A stretch of DNA of 64,000 nt from positions 65,892,392-65,956,391 of the forward strand of contig NC_091119.1 in the NCBI RefSeq assembly GCF_040183065.1. The letters are read 5' to 3'. How positions within the stretch are numbered: position 1 is the first letter of the stretch; each line of letters opens with the position of its first letter. Under the pieces are notes generated by a model, which saw nothing but the letters and a program-made list of their open reading frames with translations, was not told the DNA's origin and made no database searches. This document shows positions 11,484 to 21,370 of the stretch, one piece after another. Both the position numbers and the translations under genes were made by a program. The stretch is from Periplaneta americana (taxonomy: Eukaryota; Arthropoda; Insecta; Blattodea; Blattidae).

Positions 11484-11595
11484 ACGTTGACATTGTTTTT
11501 CTCAAAACATGAGTTTTCAACTTAAGATGTTATTACACCCAGCGCCTCGATTATTCTTTATAATTAATTGTATTTTGTCCCCACGTAATGTTTCT

Positions 11596-11688
11596 TTTTA
11601 ATTGGGTTATTTTACGACATTTTATCAACTAGGTATTATTATTACCTAGCGTCTGAGTTAGGTGAAGGTGATAATGCTAGTGAAATGT
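11596..11688 (-). repeat. SINE-A 3' fragment
   Basis: It matches the 3' part of SINE-A in minus orientation: GGTTATTTTACGACATTTTA...AGCGTCTGA...GAAGGTGATAATGC. The tRNA-like head is missing. Confidence 0.65.
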
Positions 11689-12340
11689 GCTACGGTTTGA
11701 AAACTGACCAGGTTGTGCAAACTAGACAGGGGTATTATAAAGACAGCTGTTTATACGTCACTTTGTAACATAGTTGGAACTAAGACTACTAGACAAAATG
11801 GGTAAGCTTCTAGAGATAGTTTGCAAAGCCATCTAGAGATGAGTGTTATCAGCACGGAGTGTATATTGTCACCAGAAGTCTTTTTCTTAACAAAGATAAT
11901 TTGCACCGATTGCGTGTGTAATCATAGTTTTGGAAATATTTTATACATATGCATAAACAGTACAATACGCATTTAACCGTCTGATGATTGCTGAATGCAT
12001 TAGTTTTCTTATTGGGGAATTGCGTAGGAAACGAAAGCAAATAACAAATATTTGAAAATAAGGCACTTATGAGTCATTAATTTTTAATCGTCGGTTGGCC
12101 ATAGGAATAATTTAAAAGCAAATAAATAAGCAAGATACAACTCATTAAAAAAATACAAAACAAAAATCGGACTTACATAAAAAAAACTCAACTATATTGG
12201 AACAATTGTAGTTCATAGTCGAAAATCGTGAGATTTAAACGCCATTTAGCGGAATCGATTGAAAACATGTTGACAACATAATTATGATCCGCGCGACATT
12301 GTTTTTGCAGTCACTATTTCATACACTTTCAGATGTTGGT
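11689..12340. other. AT-rich segment, nothing recognised
   Basis: No supported feature. Confidence 0.4.
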
Positions 12341-12605
<265 letters not shown>

Positions 12606-12668
12606 TTTGTTTCCCTCTTTGCATGTTTCTCCTCTTTCAGTGGCGAATGTCTTAAGAGACTTTTGAAT

Positions 12669-12920
12669 CCACACCTGTGGAGTAACAGTTCGCGCGTCTG
12701 GCCGCGAAACCAGGTGGTCCGGGTTCAATTCCCGGTCGGGGCAAGTTACCTGGTTGAGGTTTTTTCCGGGATTTTTCCTCAACCAAATATGAGCAAATGT
12801 TGGGCAACTATCGGTACTGGACCCCGGATTCATTTCATCGGCATTATCACCCTCATCTCATTCAGACACTAAATAACCTAAGATGTTGATAAAGCGTCGT
12901 AAAATAATCTACTAAAAAAA
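12669..12920 (+). repeat. SINE-A copy (full length)
   Basis: The tRNA-like head starts at CCACACCTGTGGAGTAAC and carries CGCGTCTGGCCGCGAAACC and the B-box-like GGGTTCAATTCCC. The body is GTTACCTGGTTGAGG, CGGTACTGGACCCCGG and TTATCACCCTCATCTCATT. The 3' module is GATGTTGATAAAGCGTCGT with an A-rich tail. It abuts the compound microsatellite. Confidence 0.85.
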
Positions 12921-12985
12921 GGGACAGCCTACCCAAAAAAATTAAGTTATTATATCTAGTAACAATATACGTTCGTAAGGAAAAT

Positions 12986-13349
12986 ATTTGTGTTTAAGGG
13001 GGTTGAATTTACAGGAGAATGGAGAAAGTTACACAACGCAGAACTGCACTCATTGTATTCTTCACCTGACATAATTAGGAACGTTAAATCCAGATGTTTG
13101 TGATGGGCAGGGCATGTAACACGTATGGGCGAATCCAGAAATGAATATAGAGTGTTAGTTGGGAAGTCAGAGGGAAAAAGACTTTTGGGGAGACCGAGAC
13201 GTAGATGGGAGTATAATATTAAAATGAATATGAGGGAGGTGGGATATGATGGTAGAGACTGGATTAATCTTGCTCAGAATAGGGGCCGATGGCGGGCTTA
13301 TGTGAGTACGGCAATGAACTTCCGGGTTCCTTAAAAGCCATTTGTAAGT
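12986..13349 (+). pseudogene. LINE-alpha 3' end (copy b)
   Basis: The open stretch from 13125 gives MGESRNEYRVLVGK, EGKRLLGRPRRRWEYN, MREVGYDGRDWINLAQ and AMNFRVP-stop (13334). Upstream codons are degraded, with a TGA in place of Trp just before GHVTRM. This is the C-terminal end of a reverse-transcriptase polyprotein, 5'-truncated. Confidence 0.8.
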
Positions 13350-13436
13350 GATAACGATGTCTCGTGACACTTGGTTTCACTTTAATCTGTATATTAAATT
13401 CACTGTTGGCAGTAATTCCTGTGTTGACATTTCAGT

Positions 13437-13615
13437 GCGAGGCTTGTCGAAAAAGCCTCGTAGCGACGGCCTCGCGCAGGCCTCGCTCATAGGCAGCGGC
13501 ACTCGTAAGCTTGTGGAAAGGTCGGGGAAGAGGGTATCGATTCGCTACGACCGCTATGCGGTAGTAGGAAGCGAGGCCAGGCGGGAGGGACTCAGCGGGC
13601 CTAGCCTCGAGATCG
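13437..13615. other. GC-rich, CpG-dense patch
   Basis: About 180 bp with many CG dinucleotides and repeated CGAGGC/GCCTCG motifs, unlike the AT-rich surroundings. It could be a repeat fragment or a small CpG island. No transcript signal was recognised. Confidence 0.4.
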
Positions 13616-13634
13616 CAATAAATTGTAATATGTA

Positions 13635-13845
13635 CAGTCTTAGAAAGAAGTTTTGTCGCACTGATGCTACAAGTCCCAGAAAGGAGGCAGTGCGCATGAT
13701 GAGAGAACGTGCGACCTGGGTCATAAGAGAAGGACTAGTTGAGGTAATAAAATTAGTTTTGTTTCGTTTTATGTCTGATCGTGCGCACTGCTTCCTTTCT
13801 GGGACTTACAGACTATTTGTGCGACAAAGCTTTTTTCTAAGACTG
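13635..13845. mobile_element. 211-bp MITE with TA duplication
   Basis: Terminal inverted repeats of about 75 bp (CAGTCTTAGAAAGAAG... and complement) with TA on both sides (13633-13634, 13846-13847). There is no coding capacity. It is probably a Tc1/mariner-type derivative. Confidence 0.8.
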
Positions 13846-13847
13846 TA

Positions 13848-14340
13848 GGTCGCGCTATATTGGCATTGTTGAGTATTGTAGTTTGTGACAATAGTGCATG
13901 CGTATGCGTGTTACATACTAATTTTATGTAAAGTGGCTCATACTGAGAGAACATTGCGGTAATTATTTGTCGAATTAAAAGAGAAACCGTTTTCAAGTTG
14001 GACGTATGAAGCAAAATGTGCTTTAGAAGGTACATTTACAAAAATCGCGGATGGAGGAAAACAAAATATAAAATTTCAATTTTCATGGTATAAGAAATAT
14101 TCTTGGCGGAACAACTGGATAATACGCACGGTAGACCAACGTCGGTAGTCGACGTGGCTCGCTGGCCACTAGTCACCGGCCCGTACCGAGCCGTGTCAAA
14201 CAAAAGACAATCGAAATGGTGGTAGAAACATTCGCGACTACATTCTTAAATAATTCACTCCATTAGTCAAGGGCAAGGTTTATGCAGTATAACGGCGGAG
14301 TTTTGAATCCACCAAATGAAAATGTAGATGTAGTAAGATC
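13848..14340. other. Unassigned segment
   Basis: Nothing supported was found. Confidence 0.4.
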
Positions 14341-14344
14341 TTAA

Positions 14345-15112
14345 GGGTATATGTACTTGAACGATTACAAATATTATCGGAAAATGCAGGTTCTAAATTT
14401 CTAAAATTTTATAAGGGAATGAACTAACAATTGGACAAAAATTACAAGGTATCACAACAAGATTTATTAGAACTTAAATATCTGGTAAAAGTATAAAAAA
14501 ATGATTACAAATAATATTTTTCAAACCAGTTTTATCAGAGTATGAAAAATAAAAAAATGAAATTTTGCACTCATATAATTTGGTAACCATAACATTGTTA
14601 TGGTCTCTCTGACATATTTAATATTTTTCCTGCATGTAATAAACACTTATTTCTGTAAAGTAGACTACTCTCACAGATGTAGAGTTGTTTATATTATTAC
14701 AATTAATTTTTTATTTGTCCTATACAAAAATATTAACATTTGCGTACTCTTTTGGGACCTAATTTTTCTGTTTTTAAAGAAATGGGCATTATTGTAGTCT
14801 ACCTTTTGCATAAATTCATGTTAAATCAGTGTACAAAATTTCAGATTTCTATCTCTAATGGTTGCGGAGTTATGAAATATTTTGTGTGAAAATTTTCAAA
14901 TTTTGGAAAATTTAATTTAAAGTAAAAAGTGAATTCTTAAAAATATTATTAGTAACTTTTTTATACATGTATCATAAATTTAAGTTCTGATAAGTCTTGT
15001 TGTGATACCTTATAATTTTTGTCAAATTGTGAGTTTATTTCTTTATAAAAGTTTAGAAATTTAGAGCCTGCATTTTCTGATAATAATTGTGGTCGTTCAC
15101 GTACATATACCC
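14345..15112. mobile_element. 768-bp TTAA-flanked foldback-like element
   Basis: Ends GGGTATATGTAC...GTACATATACCC sit between TTAA on both sides (14341-14344, 15113-15116). The terminal inverted repeats run about 190 bp with scattered differences. TTAA duplication suggests mobilisation by a piggyBac-type transposase. No transposase is encoded. Confidence 0.8.
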
Positions 15113-15116
15113 TTAA

Positions 15117-16660
15117 AGTAGGTTATCACAACGAAATAAAGGGGAGGAAAGAAGGTTGTTTCAGGGAATATCATTCAAATGAAGAAAAGTAAATTTCCGG
15201 TTAATGTTGACCAAAGTGTGAAGTACGTAATTATGACTGCGTTGCCCTCTTATTTGTGGTCTAGAGAAAATACCTCATCTTTTACAAAGAAAACATTGCA
15301 AATCTAGTCTTTCAGGTGAATCTTCCTGTAAAGCAGATTTGAATAATTTCAATTATTCACCGCTTTCATCATATTATTGTTTATCAAAATTACGAAACAA
15401 AAACTATTATAAGAGCCATGACCGACAGGATCATTTTGGCTGTCTGCGCATGCGCAGACTTGGATAATAAAAACCTAAACTAACCAAACCTAACCTTCGT
15501 ATAATATGCAAGATGTATAACCGGGGCAAGAAGGGATCTTCTTGATTTGATTTGGAATGTACACACAAAAATAAATTCTAGTAAGGATCACGCTGCCACT
15601 GCATGAGTGATCCACGCAAGCGCCACAGCAAAACTGTTCCTGACGCGAGCCCCTCATCTAAGCCACGTAATCTACTTGCAATATTTACGCAAATACATCT
15701 TGTCGCTATCTCTCTGAGAACGAAGGAGGTAGGGAGAAAAAGAAAACAAATTTCTCCATCTAACAACGCCACAGACTATATATTGGCGACATTGTGTATT
15801 TAGTTAAATTTGGTCGTAACCGTAACGGCACGGTTCGAAGTTACCGTAGCAAATTCTCCAGTTTAGCGTCCTTGGCTATATTCTTTTACTTGTATTCTCT
15901 TTGGGGGTGAAAATGAGTGGTTATCATCTTCCTGTGGGGTCTGTGTCATAAATATTTTGATAGAAAAGCCGAGAAACATCTGCTGTATAAAAGGGCATAA
16001 CGTAAGCAGATTTTTTTCAACCTACTCAGTATTTACACCTTAGCTTTGGTATTGCCTTTCTGTGTTTACTCGCAGTGGATGTGTTATTCTGGTAATAAAA
16101 TATACTTAATTACGTCTCTTCTACTGTATATAACATTAACAATTTCACACTATTTGAGATTGGTATTTTTTGCACTTATCAAGGAATAGTTGTCTGGAGC
16201 ACTGACCAGTCACTTCGCCCCTTTCAAACTGCGGAAGGTCACGTCGTGGTTTCTTCCGAACGGCGCGTTTTTTGTTCAACCACGTTTCTTCCTCGCTTCG
16301 CCAAGTGTCAAGGTCTGACTACTTTTATAAATTTCTTCTATCTCTTTGTGAACTCTGAAGTTTAGAGGCGCAACGAACAGATTCTTCAGAAATGACACTG
16401 GAATTACGACAGAGAGGTCGACAGCACATGGCTCAATGGACTAAGAACAAGAAGTGAAACGTCATTATGCACATGTCTATTCCAACAAACACGACTTTGT
16501 TTACACTGCGAGGGGGAAGAACAGGCGGAGACGATCAGGGGAAGAGGAAAGCGGAGAGCGGGGAAAGTAGTAACAACGAAAAAGAAGAGGAGAGAAGACG
16601 AAAAGGGGAGAAGTAGAACTCAGGAAGCCAGAACTGTATCTCCTTAATAAATAGCATTTT
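15117..16660. other. Unassigned segment with an NRF-1-like palindrome
   Basis: No gene was recognised. It contains the 18-bp palindrome annotated at 15442 and moderately CpG-rich stretches near 15.6-15.85 kb and 16.2-16.5 kb. Confidence 0.35.
15442..15459. promoter_or_regulatory. Perfect 18-bp palindrome with NRF-1/Ewg-type site
   Basis: GTCTGCGCATGCGCAGAC is self-complementary and contains the GCGCATGCGC core bound by NRF-1 family factors (Erect wing in flies). No adjacent exon or start site was seen, so function is only inferred from the motif. Confidence 0.4.
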
Positions 16661-16730
16661 AATTAGCTGGAAGGCAGCGGGTTCGATTCCCGATGAAGTC
16701 ATATGAAGACTGAACATAAAAAAGGCTGTA
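16655..16730 (+). repeat. Possible tRNA-derived repeat fragment
   Basis: GCGGGTTCGATTCCCGATG is a good B box and T-arm-like stretch. No A box or known SINE body follows. Confidence 0.3.
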
Positions 16731-16739
16731 AGTGCCAAT

Positions 16740-17229
16740 ATCTTTGAAAATTAATTAAAAAAAAATATTATGTCCCTTACTCAATCCACTAAGAAAAATT
16801 GTGTCCCATTGTAATTTTGTTTAGACACTAGCTTCTCCCATATATGTGCAAAACGTATGATCCTACATTACTAGTTGCACAAGGAAGCTCTGTTTCCTAC
16901 GATTGTTCGCTTTGACACTTACATTTCTTCATACTGTATAGGCTATTTTCTATACTGATCTTAGCTTCCCGGCCTCACTCAGGTCATGGAGTTCATTCAG
17001 ATCTAGCAAAAATGAGTATGAAAGGTATTTCTTTGGAGGTAATAAGGAGGCAAGGAAGTAGGACTGACATTTCTGGTCGATTGTCTCAAAAGCAGGGGTC
17101 TTAACCTCCCACTACCCAGTGGACTTTCATGACCTTTAATATGGATAACTTTACATTAACTTTCATAATTTACTGGTTGTTAACATCACCACATACGGTA
17201 TGTTCGACAAAGATATTTAAGTCCACAAA
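16740..17229. other. Unassigned segment
   Basis: No supported feature. Confidence 0.4.
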
Positions 17230-17480
17230 GTCAGAGGAAGAACAATTGTTTGTATGCATCTGAAGTCTGATTATGGAATATGTAGCTAATCGGCGATGTC
17301 TGCATTGGAGCGGAAAAGGAACTGGCCAACCTACCCCATTATCTCCTGGCTCAGTTATCTCTTGAGTGATGCCTTATGGGTGTTACTTATGAGGTTCAAA
17401 CCTGTGTTCGGACAGTTGACTAAACTACAACAACAAGAACAACAACAACAACATCAGCAACAACAACAACAACAACAAGT
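17230..17480 (+). repeat. Dispersed repeat copy 2 with (CAA)n tail
   Basis: Homologous to 3865-4045 (AAAGGAACTGGCCAACCTACC, CCCATTATCTCCTGGC, TTACTTATGAGGTTCAAACC). It ends in about 17 CAA-like units at 17428-17478, consistent with a retroposed sequence. Confidence 0.7.
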
Positions 17481-17915
17481 GAAGAACTCTAGTGGTGGGA
17501 TAATGAGCATGGGTGCTGACTAGCTAGTTGATTTTGACATGGATGAGAAATAATTTGTTAATTTCTGCTGTAGTCCTGTATGACTGGAGCTCAGGCTATT
17601 CTTACGGCTGTGAATTTACGACTCTTCTAAGTTCACCGTCCATTCGAAGAAAGTCGCCCTAAAAATTTTATCTCTAAGAATCAATCGTCCTCGACCGGGG
17701 TTTATACCCGAGAACCTTAGTTTCGATAAAAAGGGAGATACTTTTAATCTGAAGTCCTTGAATTCAGAGAGAGGATTATTATCTTATACGAAATAAATCT
17801 AGACGGCTGTACTTCCATTTTTAATGTAACCCGGAAGCATAGATATTTTGTGAGTACGCAATGTAAGAATTGTTATTTTCTCTCAAACTATTGAATGTAC
17901 TAACTACTTCTGTGA
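17480..17915. other. Unassigned segment
   Basis: A tRNA-repeat-like scrap (ACCGGGGTTTATACCCGAG near 17695) is the only landmark. Confidence 0.3.
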
Positions 17916-17989
17916 GTATGTATGTATGTATGTATGTATGTATGTATGTATGTATGTATGTATGTATGTATGTACGTATGTATGTATGT
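17916..17989. repeat. (TATG)n array, segment 1
   Basis: About 18 units with one TACG variant. It is interrupted by SINE-B on its right. Confidence 0.95.
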
Positions 17990-18230
17990 AATTTAATTTA
18001 ATTTAGTTGGTTATTTAACGACGCTGTATCAACTACGAGGTTATTTAGCATCGATGAGATTGGTGATAGCGAGATGGTATTTGGCGAGATGAGGCCGAGG
18101 ATTCGCCATAGATTACCTTACGGTTGGGGAATACCTCGGAAAAAACCCAACCGGGTAATCAGCCCAAACGAGGATCGAACCCGCACCAGACCGCAACTTC
18201 AGACCGGCAGGCAATCGCCTTGCGTGGCTC
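17990..18230 (-). repeat. SINE-B copy inside (TATG)n
   Basis: In minus orientation the tRNA-like head (GGTTCGATCC read from GGATCGAACC near 18172) lies at the right. The body includes AATGGCGAATCC-type and CTCGCTATCACC stretches, and the 3' module is CGTCGTTAAATAACC with an AATTAAATT-rich tail. The head end is truncated near GCGTGGCTC. Confidence 0.8.
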
Positions 18231-18296
18231 TATGTATGTATGTATGTATGTATGTATGTATGTATGTATGTATGTATGTATGTATGTATGTATGTA
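18231..18296. repeat. (TATG)n array, segment 2
   Basis: About 16 units between SINE-B and SINE-A. Confidence 0.95.
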
Positions 18297-18556
18297 TTTT
18301 TTTATTTTTAGTAGTTTATTTTACGACGCTTTATCAACATCTTAGGTTATTTAGCATCTGAATGAGATGAAGGTGATAATGCCGGTGAAATGAGTCCGGG
18401 GTCCAGCACCGAAAGTTACTCAGCATTTGCTCATATTGGGTTGAGGGAAACCCCCGGAAAAAACCTCAACTAGGTAACTTGTCCCGACCGGGAATCGAAT
18501 CCGGCCCACCTGGTTTCGCGGCCAGACGCCCTAACCGTTATTCCACAGGTGTGGAC
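18297..18556 (-). repeat. SINE-A copy inside (TATG)n
   Basis: A full-length minus-strand SINE-A. The T-rich tail is at the left, the GACGCTTTATCAACATC module and GGGTCCAGCACCG follow, then GAATCGAATCCGG (B box), and the head ends at CACAGGTGTGGAC. Confidence 0.85.
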
Positions 18557-18605
18557 TGTATGTATGTATGTTGTATGTATGTATGTATGTATGTATGTAT
18601 GTATG

Positions 18606-18634
<29 letters not shown>
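18557..18634. repeat. (TATG)n array, segment 3
   Basis: About 19 units with a single phase slip (TTGTATG). Confidence 0.95.
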
Positions 18635-18637
<3 letters not shown>

Positions 18638-19145
18638 ATTATGGTTCATTTAACGACACCCGAAACTGCCGAGGTTATATTAGCGTCATCGATGTGCCCG
18701 AATTTTGTCCTAGAGGAGTTCTTTTACATGCCACTCAATTTAGTGACATGAGCCTGTCGCATTTAATTCTGCTTTTCTCATGTTATAAATATTCTCACCA
18801 TTGCTCAGGTGGGGTTTCACGAACCCCATTTTAAATAACTAATATATTTTTCCGCAAGTTTCAGAAATCAGATAAACGCAATTAAATATACTATTCTTAG
18901 TCCACTTAAACAATTTCTTAAGTGAACTCTTCTGGATGTGATTGAAAAGTATACAGATGCACAGAGTACACACTATCTCCATTTCTTAGATTTTCGTTGA
19001 AATATACGCAACGGGGTTTACCACACCCCACCTGAGTAATGCAGGGTTAAGCACACTTAAATGGCATCGACCTGGGCCGGGATCGAACCCGCAACGTCGG
19101 GCACAGGAGGCTAGCGCTATACCAACTGCGCCACTCAGGGGACTC
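18635..19145 (-). repeat. SINE-C copy 2, interrupted by a MITE
   Basis: The left part (18635-18766) and right part (19047-19145) together give the same minus-strand SINE-C as at 10.55 kb. They meet exactly at TTAA. The B box complement GGGATCGAACCC is at about 19079-19090. Confidence 0.8.
18767..19046. mobile_element. 280-bp TTAA-flanked MITE inside SINE-C
   Basis: It is inserted between duplicated TTAA (18763-18766, 19047-19050). Subterminal inverted repeats ATTGCTCAGGTGGGGT and ACCCCACCTGAGTAAT have short end motifs TTCTGC and GCAGGG. This fits a piggyBac-type non-autonomous element. The left end is longer than the right before the shared repeat begins. Confidence 0.7.
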
Positions 19146-19223
19146 TATGTATGTATGTATGTATGTATGTATGTATGTATGTATGTATGTATGTATGTAT
19201 GTATGTTTGTATGTATGTATGTA
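19146..19223. repeat. (TATG)n array, segment 4
   Basis: About 19 units with one TTTG variant. Confidence 0.95.
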
Positions 19224-19559
19224 TATACAGAATTAATGCCAAGGTATTAGACATGAACTTCAATATTTAGCATTTGAGGTCTGAAAAACTTCTAAAATGT
19301 TTTATGGGTATTTATTATTTGAATGCGCTCTTCTGCCTTCATAGTAATACGTGTCTTATGTCTGTGTGTGTTCTTATTCAGAAATTCTTGCATAATTAGT
19401 TTTCATTAAATAGAAAAATGTATTTTTTAACATATATTCTTCCTGGTTTCTTTGAAGAATACGTGCAAAGATTATATCATCAACCAGATTTGAACTCGTG
19501 AACCCCGGATCGAGCAGCAAGCATGGTCATCATTGGACGACTTTATTAAGCTATTGTCT

Positions 19560-19896
19560 GAACGGCGCTGGAGGGGGTGATTGTTCTGCGCTGGGGCACC
19601 CCCCGTTGCTAGTCGAGCATGTGTTGAGCTGCATCGCCTACTAGGCGCTGTGCCAAACTACGTACGTATGTAAAACGGCTGAAGGTGGAAGGGCGGGCTG
19701 GGGTCGGGGAGGGGGCAGTCTTGGAGGAAAACAAGGCCGCGGGCAGAACTTCAAACCTCGAGGTCGCCGCGGCGGTGGCATAGTGGTGGCGGCGCGGCGT
19801 TTCGGTCTCACTTTCTGGTGCCGCGACTCTACGACCGGAGAGCGGACCGCGAGGTGGCTTATCGGCTCTGGAACTCCAATTACTGACTGAGGGAAC
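19560..19896 (+). promoter_or_regulatory. CpG island / candidate promoter and 5' UTR
   Basis: A GC-rich, CpG-dense block in an otherwise AT-rich window. It has G-rich GC-box-like motifs (GGGCGGGCTGGGG, GGGGAGGGGGC) near 19690-19715 and dense CG pairs at 19735-19860. It leads directly into an ATG and a splice donor. No TATA box is obvious, as is usual for CpG-type promoters. The minus-strand frames of 95 and 133 codons here are probably composition artefacts. Confidence 0.5.
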
Positions 19897-19911
19897 ATGG
19901 AGCCTCTCCAG
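19897..19911 (+). CDS. Candidate first coding exon segment, M-E-P-L-Q
   Basis: ATG GAG CCT CTC CAG is preceded by GGGAAC and followed immediately by GTGAGT, a consensus 5' splice site (CAG/GTGAGT at 19911/19912). The exon would begin in the CpG island upstream and contribute five residues, ending in phase 0. The rest of the protein cannot be identified from this window, so the gene product is unknown. The alternative is that this is a non-coding GC-rich patch with a chance ATG and donor. Confidence 0.4.
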
Positions 19912-20112
19912 GTGAGTTCCGCTCCCACCCTCCGTAAGTGTTAATGTATTCGAAACAATGCTGCCACTAAATACTAGATGTAGTTTATTTCGAACCAGTG
20001 TCAGTGACATCTACTGATACATTTCAAGTAGTAACATCTCATCATTTAATGCTGTCACTCGGAAGTATATTGCAACCTATATTTAGTGACACAAAGGGAC
20101 AGCGATAGTAAA

Positions 20113-20363
20113 TCGTCGTTGTTCCTGCAATAACTCCTATGTGCAAAATATAAATTTTTTCAGTAGGAAGAAAAAACACATTTATTCATCCTATGGCAGC
20201 CGTACATAGGAGACTGTGAATTCTTACATTTTCGAAACAAAGAAATATAATTACGTATAGGAGATTTTATTATTTGCTATATCACTATTTAGTTATTTAA
20301 TAGAGCAAAAAACTGAAAATCGATAAATATGTCACATAGGAGTTATTGCAGGAACAACGACGA
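20113..20363. mobile_element. 251-bp MITE with 30-bp perfect inverted repeats
   Basis: CGTCGTTGTTCCTGCAATAA... at 20114-20143 is exactly complementary to 20333-20362. A further AAAGGGA/TCCCTTT pair lies just outside. The interior is AT-rich and non-coding. A target duplication was not resolved. Confidence 0.75.
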
Positions 20364-20364
20364 A

Positions 20365-21242
20365 ATCCCTTTGGCAAAATCTCCCCCTTTCTTCATTTAA
20401 TTTCTCTTTTCATGCACGAATTTCCCTCTCTTTAATCTTGCCCTCGAACTCGTTTTGTCCTGTGTGGAAGAAGGAAGGCAGATACATACAATATTATGTA
20501 TTGTTGAATTAACTATACCGTATTACAAAAGTCTTAAATAAGACTTCTTTATGGTGAAAATAATATATTGGAATGTCCCTAAATTATTCAATGTGATTAT
20601 TGCGAACGATGACATAAAAATAAAATTAATCAAAATCTTACTAGAATGTTAGTAATTCATTTTAACAAATCCAATATGCTAATTGATTGGTCAAATATTG
20701 TAATGAAAACAAACTTCGTAAAACTGTTTATCTATTTCTAGTTTCACATTGTAGAGTGTTATCTGTAATACAGGTTTAGAATATAAGTACTGATATGGAA
20801 AAGATACTTTTGAAATCCATTTCTGTATACCTATTCTTCCTAAAGTATGGTCGCGTTTTGTTATTGTTCAGTAACCATGAGTCAATTTATTCGAGAATGT
20901 GCACATGACATATTATATTTTAAACAACAATTATTGAGTCTTTATTTGAAATGACATACATAAAATGGCATTTAATTTAGAGAATTGCTGGCTGGGATGA
21001 TATTTTTGTATTATGTGTAATAAAATTATGAATTAGTTAGAAGAGGTAGTATCATCTAAGAAAATATTTTATAAGAGAAATTAATTGTATCCACACCGAA
21101 TTATAACACAATTAATGCATGTATTGTTTTGTAATAAGAATACAAACCGTGTTACTTGGTTTGAGCAATGAATATTGATAGAAGTATATTCATTTATATA
21201 TTTATACTGTTACTCATTAGATAGTTCACTATTATTATGTAT
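20365..21242. other. AT-rich segment, nothing recognised
   Basis: Compatible with intronic or intergenic DNA. Confidence 0.4.
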
Positions 21243-21297
21243 ATTTACTTACTTTAGCTTTTAAGGAACCCGAAAGTTCATTGCCGCCCTCATAAGC
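21243..21297 (-). repeat. LINE-alpha 3' tip (copy c)
   Basis: Only about 55 bp of the 3' end (CTTTTAAGGAACCCG, GTTCATTGCCGCCCTC) is present in minus orientation. It is followed to the right by a (TTA)n run at 21318-21368. Confidence 0.65.
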
Positions 21298-21317
21298 CTC
21301 ATTATATGTATATATAT

Positions 21318-21319
21318 AG

Positions 21320-21368
<49 letters not shown>
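21318..21368. repeat. (TTA)n microsatellite
   Basis: About 17 uninterrupted units. Confidence 0.95.

Positions 21369-21369
<1 letters not shown>

Positions 21370-21370
<1 letters not shown>

Larger units (their letters stand above)
9684..11551. mobile_element. Possible composite element with GAGGCGCTGGGTG ends
   Basis: A 24-bp sequence with core GAGGCGCTGGGTG at about 9684-9707 recurs in inverse orientation at about 11527-11551, and CTTAA follows it inwards on both sides. These could be terminal inverted repeats of a 1.87-kb element that later received a SINE, a Tigger-like MITE and (AAAAT)n. No transposase or target duplication was found, so two independent fragments remain possible. Confidence 0.4.

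Noticed and set aside
18074..18751. Frames with Met-Tyr-Val-Cys repeats
   Set aside because: Translation of the TATG arrays plus SINE antisense sequence.
19609..20010. 133-codon minus-strand frame across the CpG island
   Set aside because: High GC removes stop codons. The Arg/Pro/Ser-rich peptide has no motif, and the plus strand has the better start and donor signals.
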